A DNA stretch of 64,000 nucleotides from Ichthyophis bannanicus. Its lineage: Eukaryota; Chordata; Amphibia; Gymnophiona; Ichthyophiidae. Numbering within the stretch: the first letter of the stretch is position 1; each line of letters opens with the position of its first letter. Of this stretch, positions 52,855 through 63,199 are shown in pieces. Both the position numbers and the translations under genes were made by a program. A model generated the notes under the pieces. That model saw only the letters and a program-made list of their open reading frames with translations. It was not told the DNA's origin and made no database searches. Where the stretch lies: assembly GCA_033557465.1 (NCBI GenBank), contig CM066035.1, positions 907,091,309 through 907,155,308 on the forward strand. Direction: 5' to 3'.

Positions 52855-54713
52855 AGCATAGCCTCTACTCCTGGAGGGGAGCAGCTGCCAACAGGGAGGT
52901 GTCTGATCCACTTTGCCCATCGATGGCTGGCCATAACCATTGACACCTGGGCCCTCCAAGTGGTCAGAGAAGGCTAACTCCTTCACTTGGACCGGATGCC
53001 TCCCCCTTTCTTTCCAGGAAAGCCCCTTCAGACTCCCTGCACCAGGCCCTGCTCCTGCAGGAACTCGCAGGCCTCATCAGGGACAGATCTATGGAACCAG
53101 TACCTCTCCATCTCAGGGGCAAGGGGTTCTATTCCTTTTAGTTTCTGGTCCCAAAAAGATTAGGAGGCCTAAGGCCCATCTTGGACTTGCAAAACCTAAA
53201 CAAGTTCCTGGTGTGGGAGAAGTTCAAGATGCTCTGTCTTGGAACATTGCTGCCCTACCTCCAGCAGGGAGATTGGCTATGCTCCTTGGACCGAAAGGAT
53301 GCTTATACCCACATCCTTATTCATCCCAGTCACAGGCAGTACTTAAGGTTCATGATCGGGGATGACCACTACTAGTACATGGTACTACCCTTCGGCCTAG
53401 TCTTCGTACCAAGAGTCTTCACCAAATTCCTGGCAGTGGTGGCTGCCTACCTCCGTCTCCACGGGGCCTTTGTCTTCCCATACCTGAACAACTGCAGCCT
53501 GCACCATCAAGGTCCTGCAGGATTTGGGGTTCGCGATAAACCACTCCCAATCTCACCTCACTCCATCTCAGGATTTGGAGTTCATAGGAGCTTGTCTGGA
53601 CACTTTCCAGGCCAGGGTCTTCCTCCCCCTGGACAGGGCAGATCGGCTCAGGGCCCTGGCCACCGAGGTACAGCGCCAGCACTCAGTGTCGGCATGGTCC
53701 ATGCTCCGCCTACTAGGCCACATGGCATCCACAGTCCATATGTTTACCAACACCCGCCTCCACATGCGGTCAGCTCAGTGTTATCTCCACTCGCAGTGGA
53801 CACAAGCCACAGGCAGGCTCCGAGACAGGGTATCAGTGTCCCGTCAACTAGCAGAGTCACTAAACTGGTGGCAGGGCTCACTGCACCTGAAGTAGGACAT
53901 GCCCTTCTAGTCCCCAAATCCCCAGAGGGTCCTCACCACGGACGCATCCCTACTGGGCTGGGGTGCCCAATGCGAAGAACTGCGCATGCAGGGCAACTGG
54001 TCCCTGACAGAAAGCCAGCAACAGAACAACCTGCTGGAGCTCAAGGCTATTTTTCTGGTGATCACGGACTTCCACCACCGCCTGGAGAACCAGTTAGTGC
54101 TAGTCCAAACGAACAACCAAATCACGATGTTCTACCTGAACAAGCAGGGAGGTATAGGGTCTCAGCGCCTCTGCCAGGCGGCAGTAGGCCTCTGCTGGTA
54201 TGCGATTAGTCAAGAATGCTCCTCAGGGCAGTATACCTGCCGGGCCAGGACAATGCCCTAGCGGACAGGCTGAGCAGGGTCCTCCAGCTGCACGAATGGT
54301 GACTAGACCTCAAGGTGGCGCTGTGGCTATTCCGACTGTGGGGAACACCAAGTCCAGACCTCTTCACCAGCCCAACCAATGCTCAGCTGCCCCACTTACA
54401 CTGTCCCCAACCGCATCTGTCCCAGGTAGCGGTGGATGCCTTCCTCATCTCGTGGTTGGATGGCCTTCTGTGTGCCATCCCTCCCACACTTCTAATCGCC
54501 CAGACCTCCTTCAAGGTCCTATGGGACAAGGCCTCCATAATCCTGGTGGCCCCACAGTGGCCCAGGCGACCTTGGTTTCCCCTGCTGCTTCGCCTCTTGG
54601 CGGAGCTCCTAGTTCCTCTGGGGATTGCCCCGGGGCTACTGACCCAGAAGGAGGGCTTCCTTCTTCACCCCCTGGGTTCCCTGTCGCTAGCAGCATGGCT
54701 GCTGAACAGGTAG
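52855..54713 (+). pseudogene. pol: DIRS B5 pol (heavily decayed)
   Basis: Fragments in order: 'LIHFAHRWLAITIDTWALQV', then 'LQNLNKFLVWEKFKMLCLGT', 'LCSLDRKDAYTHILIHP' (motif A), and 'LPFGLVFVPRVFTKFLAV'. 'FPYLNN' stands where YLDD should be, so both catalytic Asp are Asn. 'LEFIGACLDTFQARVFL', 'LLELKAIFLVI', 'VQTNNQITMFYLNKQGG' and the DAM-like piece ('PDLFTSPTNAQLPHL' to 'ILVAPQWPRRPWFPLLL') follow. Stops at 53374, 53895 and 54261 and several frameshifts separate them. It is clearly non-functional and older than the other B pol copies. Confidence 0.75.
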
Positions 54714-55636
54714 CTTTAGCACCCTTCAGCCTCCCAAGGGATGTGGAGGAAGTCCTCCTGGCCTCTTGTAAGAATCCCAGGAGATGAGCCTATGCCTTCA
54801 AATGGCACAGATTCTCAGTTTGGTGTGTGGAGCAATGGCTCAACCTGTTCTCTTGCCAAGTGCACACAGTGCTGCAGTACGTGTTTCACCTTTTGCAAAC
54901 TGGACTCAAGTCCAAACTCCATCAGAGCACACCTGCGCGTGCTCTTGGTGCACCATCATTCCATAGAGGGCAAACCTCTCTCTGTGCAGCCCCTTATTAT
55001 CCAATTTATGTGCGGCCTTCTGCTCTCTAAGCCTCCCATCTTCCCACCCCTGGCAGAATGGTACCTCAACGTGGTTCTGACGCAGCTCATCAAACTGCCT
55101 TTTGAACCTCTGGCTACCTGCCATTTGCTTTATCTTTCCTGGAAGGTCATCTTCCTGGTGGCACTCACACCTCTGCCTACAGGTAACCAACCGCCTTCCA
55201 CTCAACCAGGAGATGGTGCTCCCCACCTTCTTTCCATGGCCCCATGCCAACAAGGCGGTGGCCATTCTCCATACTCTAGATTGTAAGAGGGCCCTGTCCC
55301 AGGGCCACCGCAAAGTGTCGCAGTTTTTCATTTCCTATGATCCCAGTCAACTAGGGGAGGCTGTTACCAAGCAGACACTGTCCACCTGGGTGGCAGACTG
55401 CATCGCCTTCGCCCATGATCAGGCTGGGCTCTCGTTGGAGCACCGGGTCACGGAACACAATGTAAGGGCTATTTTGACCTCTGTTGCAAGCTTGCACTCT
55501 GTCCCTAAGGCAGACATCTGCCGGGCTGCCACCTGGTTCTCAGTTCACACCTTTGCAGCTCACTACTGCCTGGAGAGGGTGTCCCGACGAACAGTGCCTT
55601 CTGCCAGGCTGTACTCCATAATCTGTTCAGGGTTTA
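54714..55636 (+). pseudogene. yr: DIRS B5 tyrosine recombinase (decayed)
   Basis: 'EQVALAPFSLPRDVEEVLLA' starts the gene, with a TGA near 54785 and frame changes through 55180. The segment holding the first catalytic Arg is damaged: 'FLVALTPLPTGNQ' stands where 'ALTSARRVSELQ' is expected, a deletion of about 40 residues. The 3' part reads 'LDCKRALSQGHRKVSQFF', 'TEHNVRAILTSV' (HxxR position as HNVR) and 'FAAHYCLERV'. It ends near 55636 with 'GFRQLLPSDP' running on in the track frame. Confidence 0.75.
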
Positions 55637-57239
55637 GGCAACTCCTTCCCTCTGACCCTTCTTGTTCAGGCTACTGGAGCCATGGTTCTCCCTGGATATT
55701 GGGGTCCTTAGAGTCTTCCCTCAGACTCACTTGCTGCTTGGGTCATGTTTTTCTACAGATTTTCGGTAGCCTGTAACTAGGGAATCCCAAATGTGAGGCT
55801 GACTTGCTGCTTGTTCCTGGAGAAAGCGTAGATCTCCAGCAACAAGCAGGAATGTAGTCTTCACTTATGGGTATCGTCGGTACCGACGGAGCCTGTGCGG
55901 GAACGCTCCCCAGCGCCCAATAGGAAAGCTTTTGGGAGCATCCCACAGCGCCTGCCTTCTGACTTCCCGCCTTTCCCTCTCCAGTTCTTCGTTTTCCGTG
56001 GAGCTGGCAGGTCGCATACCCTGTCACCGCAGAAAATTTCATCTTTAATCTTAGCTTTTTGTGGTCGCGTCTGCCTTCTCTCGACGCTATACCGGTACCG
56101 CCGGTTCATTCTTCTTTCTTCTAAAAAAACCAAACAAGCTATAGTTTCTGAGGTGTTTTACTTCAGAAACTCTTTTTCCTTGGTGCTAGGTGCCATTTTG
56201 GGCACTAGGTCCAATTTTTCCTTAGAAATGGAAAAACCAACATCTGGTTTTAAAAAATGTTCTAAGTGTGGCGGTACTATCTCCGTCACCGACACTCATG
56301 ATTGGTGTCTCAAATGCTTAGGTCCTGACCACTCTACTTTGGAGTGCCTCTCCTGTGGAATGTGTCAAAAAGGGGTTGGCAGAATCGAGCTGCAAAACCT
56401 AGCACCCTTTCCCCCTCAGACGCGATGTCTGTTGCATCGACGTCCTCCAGGGTCTCATTTTCTTCCCATGGATCTCAGGTAACTAAACATAAATCTAGCT
56501 GGTCCTCAAAGGGTAGATCTCCTTCTAAGTCGAGATGCCACTGGCATTGCCCTTGAGGAATTTTCACCGGCAAAACTGCCCCGGCAGGAGGCTTCAGCTT
56601 CCAAAGCATTAATGGGCTCCTGGATGTTCTCGAGGCCTCAACCTTGGCAGAACTACTGGTGCCATGCTCTCGGGTTCCGGCCGCTTCTACCAGTACCGAC
56701 ACCCAAGCATCAGCAGCCAGAGATTTCTTGCTATCGAACGCAGTCTAGCAGCTCTTCTCACGGCTTCAGTACCGTTGAAACCGCTTCAGACACCTCAACC
56801 GATACCGGTACCGGTACCGACGGCATCAACATCGGTGGGTATCCCACCCGTACTGAGTCATGTGTCTGTCTCCGGCATCGACAGATCGGTACCGGAGCAA
56901 CCCGATACCGACTTCAATCAATACCGGTACCGTGTGCTGCACGATCACCGGGATCGGAGGTATTTTGAATCCTCTGATGAGTCTGATGACTCCGAAGACT
57001 CTGCCAATACAAGAGTACTTCTCCCAGAGGATTCCTCTTCTCCTCAATGCAGAATGTCTCCGCCAGAGGATATGTCCTTTCAGGATTTTATCTGTGATGT
57101 GGCCCGATGCCTTTCCATCACAGTAGCTCCTGAAAAAGAGCTTAGGGCAAAGGAGTTGGAGATTCTCCAATACCCTAAGGCTTCCAAAGAGGCAGCTACT
57201 CTGCCTATTCATGAGATCTTACATGATCTTATGCTGAGA

Positions 57240-58252
57240 AAGCACAGTTACTTACCTGTAACAGGTGATCTCTGGGAACAGCAGGAATAAGTCTTCACAT
57301 ATGGGTACGTCGGTACCGACGGAGTCTGCGCTGGAACGCTTCCCAGCGTCCAATCAAAGAGCTTTTGGAAGCATCCCACCATGCCTGCGTGCTGCCTTCC
57401 CGTCTTTCCCAACTGCCTCTCCTCAGTTTTCGTTTTCCGCAGAGCCGGCAGGACGTCCTCCTGTCACCGCAGAAAATTCTTGTTTTATTTCTTTAGTTTT
57501 CTTGTGGTCGCGTCTGTCTTCCCGACGCCACTGGTACCGCCGGTGTTTTCTTTTCTTTTCTTGTAAAATCTTCCTTTTTCACGGGATATTTTTTCTTCAT
57601 AGTGTCCCGTGGTTTCTTAGGCCTTCAGGCCTCTTCCTCATGGAACCGCCAGCCACTTTCTCCAAGAAATGTTCAGACTGTGGCAGTACAACTTTATTTT
57701 TAGACCCTCGAAGTCGGTGTCTAACCTGCTTGGGTCCTGACAACAGTTTGGTGAGAAGAGGTCTTCAACATCGAGGTTCCCTTGATACACGGTTTCCCTC
57801 CAACTTCGGGGCACCGTCCCCTTCTTCTTCCACACAGGATCAGGTAACCCACAAACAGTCTGTTAAGGCTAGCCAGCCCTCGAGTGTTAGGTCTCATGCA
57901 CAACATGTAGACGGCTCTGGCCTTGCCCTCGAGGGCCCACTGGCTTCAAAACCCCGGCGGGAGTCTTCGGTCTCCAAAGCCTTTCAGGGGTTTCAGGTTG
58001 TTCCTGGGGTTCACCCCTCACAGAACATACCTGTGCCGTATCCGGTGGTGGCAGCCGCTTCGAGCGGTACCGATACCCCGGCATCGGCACTGGTGTTGGA
58101 TGAGACACTCCTCACCATGAATGGTCATCTGGAGTCCTCGGTGCCTTCGGGACCAGTGGATACACTCCAGACTGACTTTCCATTATCGGTACCAGCACCG
58201 ATACTACCGACGTACCCATATGTGAAGACTCATTCCTGCTTGTTCCTGGAGA
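57240..58252 (+). mobile_element. C2: miniature DIRS with exchanged termini
   Basis: A 1.0-kb insertion in C1 gag. Its left end begins 'agcacagttacttacctgta', the right-type DIRS terminus in complement. Its right end is 'ttcctgcttgttcctggaga', the left-type terminus in complement. Only a 5' gag fragment (57640-58200) lies inside. The C1 gag frame reads on after it. It lacks pol, YR and ICR, so it is a non-autonomous derivative. Confidence 0.7.
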
Positions 58253-58272
58253 TTGTGGGAAACACCTTTTGA
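57640..58272 (+). pseudogene. gag: C2 gag fragment
   Basis: 'MEPPATFSKKCSDCGSTTLF' opens with a CxxC and then 'RCLTCLGPDNS', the diverged zinc module of family C gag. Ser/Pro-rich sequence follows, and the reading passes into the terminal repeat ('TYPYVKTHSCLFLEI' is ITR, not gag). About 190 codons at most are gag-derived. The core and C-terminus are deleted. Confidence 0.7.
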
Positions 58273-59049
58273 CCACATCTCCTCATTCTCAGAGACTCGA
58301 TACTATGTATCAAGTTCCACCTTGTCCTGGCTTTCAAAAAACTCAATTACCACACCATTCAATGGTAGTGGAATCAGCCATGCGTAGGATGAAAAGTTGC
58401 AAAGAGACATGCATCCAATCCTCCAGGTCGTGAATGCAGGACTCTCGATGCCTTTGGGCGTCGATGCTTCCAAGCTTCCATGCTCTCAGCTAGGATCAGT
58501 TCCTATATCTTGTATATGGGAATGTTCCTTAAAGAGGTCACAGGAGACTTGGAGCTTATGAGCCCCCTTCTTCCTGATGACAAAAGACAGGACTATCTTA
58601 CTCTTGTCAGACATGCCCAGGATGTTTCCAAGTTTGTAAATCGTGCAGCCTTTGACTGTTTTGAGTGCATAAGCAGAACCTCTGCTATTGCCATTGGTGC
58701 ACGTCGGATTGCCTGGCTTCAGGCATCTGACTTCAAAATTTGGGTACAGGATAAATTAGGAAACATTCCTTGCACAGGAGAAAATCTCTTTGGCAAGAAT
58801 TGGCAGGAGAAGGCTAATGAAATAGATGCAGACAATATCACATTGGATAGATTGTCCAAATCTACAGCCGATCCTGCAAGGAAAAGATCCTCTAAAAAAC
58901 CATTTTTCAATAAGAAAAAAGTTTTATCCTTCCTATACCCAGCAGGGACACCGTCCAGTCAGACTGCCCAAAAGGGACAACAGCAGCAACCTAGACAACA
59001 AAAGAAGCCAAAAGCTGCAAAACCTCAGCAGGCTCAGCCTCCTCAAGGC

Positions 59050-60971
59050 CTTTGACTCCTTTCTAGAGAACTTCATCTTCCTGCCCCTGAAGTGTCCAGA
59101 ACCCTTGGACATCCCAGGCAGGTTATGTCATTTTGCCCACAGGTGGTACCAAATAACAGCAGAAAATTGGACTCTGTCCATTATGCGACAGGGGTACAAG
59201 CTTCATTTTCACAGCATGCCCCCTCCTACAATTGTGAGACAGTTCAATTCTCATACCTCTCTCGACAATCTCTTAAGTCAAGAAGTCACAACACTCCTTG
59301 CACAGAAAGCAATAGAGGAAGTACCCATTCCGCAGCAGGGTACAGAGTTCTACTCCCCCTTTTTTCTTATTCCAAAGAAAACAGGAGGACACAGACCTAT
59401 TTTAGACCTCAGAGAATTGAACAAATATCTGTTCCGAGAGAAGTTCAAAATGGTCTCTCTAGGAACTTTGCTGCCATACCTTCAAAGTCAGGATTGGCTT
59501 TGTTCTCTAGATCTCAAGGATGCGTATACTCATATTCCCATCCATCCAAATCACAGAAGATTCCTCTGATTCCTGTTTCAAGGAAAGCACTTCCAGTATA
59601 GGGTTCTTCCCTTTGGTCTGGCTTCTGCACCAAGAGTATTCACAAAATGCATGGTTGTGGTAGCTGCATTTCTCCGCACTCTGGGAATATTCGTCTTTCC
59701 TTACTAAGACGACTGGCTCATTCGAGCCCCTACAGTGCCAGAAGCCAGCTCTGCTCTGTTTCGCACAATGCGAATCCTTCAGTATTTGGGACTAGTCATA
59801 AACCTCCCAAAATCCAATCTTGCTCCCTCTCAATCCCTATAGGAGCTCATTTGGATACCAGACAGGCAAGGGCTTTCCTTCCGCAGCCCCGCTGTCTTCG
59901 CATAATACAGCTAGCTTCCCATGCAGTGCTCAAATCTCATCTCACTGCTCGAGAAATGCTACAACTGCTGGGACACATGGCATCCACCGTGCATGTGGTT
60001 CCTTATTCTCACCTCCACATGCGAGCAGCACAGTGGACTTTATCCACTCAGTGGACACAGGCCTCAGGTTGCCTGTCGGACAAAATAACAAACTTAGACC
60101 GTCTTATTTTGTCCCTCCAATGGTGGCAATCGATCAAAAATCTTCTGGTGGGCTTTCCTTTCCAGCAACCCCTATTCCAAGCCACCCTAACAACAGATGC
60201 ATCTCAGGTGGGATGGGGAGCCCACCTGCACGATCTCTCTATCCAGGATACCTGGACTCCACAGGAGGCCTGTCTTCACATCAGCCTCCTGGAACTCAGA
60301 GCAATCTTCCTTGCTCTTCGAGTATTTCACGCCCAGCTCATCTACAAGACAGTCCTAGTTCAAACGGACAATCAGGTAGCCATGTTCTATGTGAACAAGC
60401 AGGGCGGAACAGGCTCTCTGTCGCTATGCAAGAAGCTTTGCGACTCTGGGCCCTCGCCAGAGAGCATCAGATTCATCTCCTTGCAGTGTATCTTCCAGGC
60501 ATTCAAAATTCTTGGGCAGACAAACTCAGTCGAGTTCTGCTGCCACACAAATGGTCTCCCCATGCATACCAAGTTGCCCAAATATTTCAGATTTGGGGAA
60601 CCCCGGACATAGACCTCTTTGCAAGTCCGCTGAATACCAAACTTCCCCGGTTCTGTTCCAGAATCCCGGCTCGACATTGTCAGGCAAGGGACGCCTTCCT
60701 CCTTCACTGGGGTCAGGACTTCCTATATGCCTTCCCACCCATTCCCCTCATCCCCAAAACACTATTCAAGCTTCAGAGAGACAGAGGTCATATGAGTCTC
60801 ATAGCTCCATGTTGGCCAAGGCAAACGTGGTACCCTCTGCTTCTACATCTCTCTCAAGCTCCACCTCTGGAGTTGGGATCTGCTTCAGATCTTCTCTCCC
60901 AAGAGAACGGTATGCTGTGGCATCCCAATCCCCTCTCTCTGCATCTCAGGGCCTGGTTGCTGAAAGCCTAG
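59050..60971 (+). pseudogene. pol: DIRS C1 pol: RT/RNase H/DAM-like (few breaks)
   Basis: The frame opens inside gag. RT: 'HRPILDLRELNKYLFREKF', 'LCSLDLKDAYTHIPIHP', a TGA at 59567-59569, then 'LPFGLASAPRVFTKC' and the YxDD region as 'FPY-stop-DDWLIRA' (stop at 59704-59706). RNase H: 'LTTDASQVGWGAHL', 'ISLLELRAIFLAL', 'VQTDNQVAMFYVNKQGG'. A frameshift near 60430 leads to 'WADKLSRVLLPHKW' and the DAM-like block ('IDLFASPLNTKLPRFCSR', 'LIAPCWPRQTWYPLLL'), ending at 60971. Catalytic positions are recognisable but interrupted by stops. Confidence 0.8.
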
Positions 60972-60989
60972 AGCTTCAGGATCTTAACC

Positions 60990-62007
60990 TTTCTCATTAG
61001 GTAAAGGATATCCTTCATGCTTCTAGGAAACCCTCCACAAGACGCTCATATGCCTTTAAGTGGAAAAGGTTTACCATATGGTGCTCACAGAAGGGTCTTA
61101 ACCCTCTTGTGATACCTCTGGAATCAATACTGGAGTATTTCCTTCATTTGTTAAATGCGGGTCTTAAGACAAATTCAGTAAGAGTCCATCTTAGTGCTAT
61201 TTCAGCTTTTTACAAGCCTCTAAGTGGACTACCTATTTCCTCCCATCCTCTCATAGCGAGATTTATGAGAGGTCTTCTTTTAACAAAGCCTCCCATTAAG
61301 CCACCACCGGTGGCATGTAACTTGATTCTGGTGCTCGGGCAGCTCATGAAACCGCCCTTTGAACCATTAACCACTACATCTCTAAAATTCCTTTCCTGGA
61401 AAGTCGTCTTCATCATTGCAATCACATCAGCACGTCGCATCATTGAATTGCAAGCTTTAGTGGCTGATCCTCCTTACACAAGGTTCCATCACGATAAGGT
61501 AGTTCTTAGGACTCATCCACACTTTATGCCAAAGGTGGTTTCACCTTTCCATTTAAACCAAGCGATTTACCTTCCTGTATTCTTTCCAAGGCCTCATGCC
61601 TCTGGTGCAGAAAGGAACTTTCATTCTTTGGACTGTAAAAGAGCTTTAGCCTTTTACTTGCAGAGGACACTGCAGCATCGAAAATCTTCTCAGCTCTTTG
61701 TTGCTTTTGATCCTTGTCATTTGGGACTTACAGTTTCCAAAAGAATTCTATCTAACTGGATTGCACAATGCATTTCCTTTGCCTATAAGAGTAAGAACCT
61801 TCCTCTTGAAGGCCATGTCACAGCTCACAATGTGAGAGCTATGGCAGTCTCAATGGCTCATCTTCACTCTGTGTCTATCGACGACATCTGTTGAGCAGCT
61901 ACTTGGGCTTCGGTATATACCTTCACGGCCCACTACTGCTTAGACAAGCTCTCCTGCTGGGATGCCTTGTTTGGCCAGGCTGTTCTTCAACACCTTTTTC
62001 AGACTTA
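60990..62007 (+). pseudogene. yr: DIRS C1 tyrosine recombinase (nonsense near the 3' end)
   Basis: 'VKDILHASRKPSTRRSYAFK' opens the readable part. From 61109 the frame is open for 261 codons: 'AGLKTNSVRVHLSAISAFY', first Arg in 'AITSARRIIELQALVADPP' and HxxR box 'TAHNVRAMAVSM'. TGA at 61892-61894 then truncates it just before the Tyr region, which still reads 'FTAHYCLDKLS' beyond the stop and ends with the family-like 'LQHLFQT' at 62007. A one-base nonsense change is the main lesion in the catalytic half. Confidence 0.8.
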
Positions 62008-62126
62008 GTCAACTCCTACCCACCATCTCTGGTAGGATGCCAGAGATCCATGGGGGGAAGCACGGCCCTTTCACAAGGGCTGACAACTTCCTGGAGCCAT
62101 CTCCCTGGCATCTGTAGCTAGGGAGT

Positions 62127-62227
62127 CCCCATATGTGGAGACTACATTCCTGCTTGTTCCTGGAGATAGCATAGTTGCTCACCTGTAACAGGTGATCTCT
62201 GGGAACAGCAGGAATTTAATCTTCACA
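62127..62227. repeat. C1 internal complementary region
   Basis: 'ctgcttgttcctggagatag' and 'catagttgctcacctgtaac' complement the left and right C1 ends. Confidence 0.85.
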
Positions 62228-62251
62228 ACCCACCCACCTCCCCTAGGAGTT

Positions 62252-62287
62252 GTATCTCTCTCTCTTTCTCTCTCTCCCTCTCTCTTT
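62252..62287. repeat. CT-rich microsatellite
   Basis: (CT)n/(TCTTT) run within the C1 spacer between the ICR and right ITR. Confidence 0.85.
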
Positions 62288-62556
62288 GGTCTCAGCTATA
62301 AACTCAACTGGAGAGGGACAGTTGGAAAGGCGTGAAGGCAGCACGCAGGCGCTGTGGGATGCTCTGAAAAGCTTTCCTATTGGACGCTGGGGAGCGTTCC
62401 CGCGCAGGCTCCGTTGGTACCAATGATACCCATATGTGAAGACTAAATTCCTGCTGTTCCCGGAAATCATCTGTCACATCCCTTCCTCCTCCCCTTGGAG
62501 TTGCTGTACAATTTTTGCCATCTTGCTTTGTTGGCTCTTGCTGTGTCATCTGACTG

Positions 62557-62717
62557 AGTAAGATGGCACCTTTGGGCGGGTAGAGGAGCACGCATGCATG
62601 GTGGCATCTCCCAAAGGCTTTCTTTGAAAGCTGGGGAAATGCTTCTGCAGGGCTCCATCGGTGCTGACTTCACTCATATATGAGGATTGATTCCTGCTGT
62701 CCCTGGAGTAACTACAC
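62557..62717. repeat. B5 right inverted terminal repeat (shortened)
   Basis: 'agtaagatggcacctttggg' through 'ctgtccctggagtaactaca'. Compared with other B right ends, the segment between 'ctggag' and 'taactac' is missing. Confidence 0.75.
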
Positions 62718-63199
62718 TTTATCTAATGGGATGGTAGCAAAGATCTCCTTATAATAGGAGAGATTCTGGGTTTTACTCTGTCAACTGGCTATTCAGCAAG
62801 TCAGGAGAGTTGTTTGGTCATGTTCAAGGATCTTTAAAGTGCTGGAACCACTAGCAGAGGGGATAGATTTTGTGAGGAACGATTTTTATTCCTTCCCAGC
62901 TTGTGGGGTGTATGGGAATTCCTTTGCCTCAAAAAAAACCAAAAGTTCTTTGCCCTTGGAGGAAAAGGCTCAAGGTCTCTCGCCTGGGTTTCCAGATCTT
63001 CCTTTTCTGTGTACACCCAAAGCATAGTCCTTCCTGCATACTCTAGGCTCCGGGATGGTGGTTGTGGATCTAGTGCTTTGGGCCTGTGCACAGGTGTTGC
63101 TCACGTTTTTTTCTCTTCTTGTGTGATTTATTTATTATATTTTCACAAACTTGATATACATGCCTTCTCTTAACATGCAAGGTGAAATACAATAAAATG
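62718..63199. other. No gene recognised
   Basis: Flank right of B5. An antisense 85-codon frame (63091-62834) shows no motif I recognise. It may be old LINE or unique DNA. Confidence 0.4.

Larger units (their letters stand above)
56228..59055 (+). pseudogene. gag: DIRS C1 gag, split by C2
   Basis: Starts 'MEKPTSGFKKCSKCGGTISV' with the CxxC...'DWCLKCLGPDHSTLECLSC' zinc module, then shifts frame. A region rich in the hexamer 'ggtacc' (56800-56940) encodes 'PQPIPVPVPTASTS'. The core 'MSFQDFICDVARCLSITV' runs to 57239, where C2 interrupts. It resumes at 58253 ('PHHSMVVESAMRRMKS') with a frameshift and continues openly from 58480 ('SSYILYMGMFLKEVTGDLE') to the basic C-terminus ending at 59055. 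It is more diverged from B gags than those are from each other, which defines family C. Confidence 0.8.
55832..62476 (+). mobile_element. DIRS element C1, nested at the B5 ICR
   Basis: Left ITR 55832-55985 ('cagcgcccaataggaaagct') and right ITR 62308-62476 (complement 'agctttcctattggacgctg', two substitutions at most) pair. A full gene set and ICR (62127-62227) lie between. B5 ICR sequence ends at 55831 and B5 post-ICR sequence begins at 62477, so C1 landed within the ICR and the remaining part of that ICR was lost. The right terminus of C1 is also shortened. C2 is nested in its gag. Confidence 0.8.
44104..62717 (+). mobile_element. DIRS element B5, split by SINE, B6, Z1 and C1
   Basis: The left ITR at 44104-44257 has 'gggagatacaagcatgcata'. 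The right ITR at 62557-62717 has 'catgcatggtggcatctccc', its near complement, so the two ends pair across 18.6 kb. Element sequence resumes after each insertion: gag at 46136 and 52075, pol at 52855, ICR at 55800-55831 and post-ICR at 62477. All genes are heavily decayed, making B5 the oldest B copy here. The right end lacks about 17 bases of the usual terminus. Confidence 0.75.
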
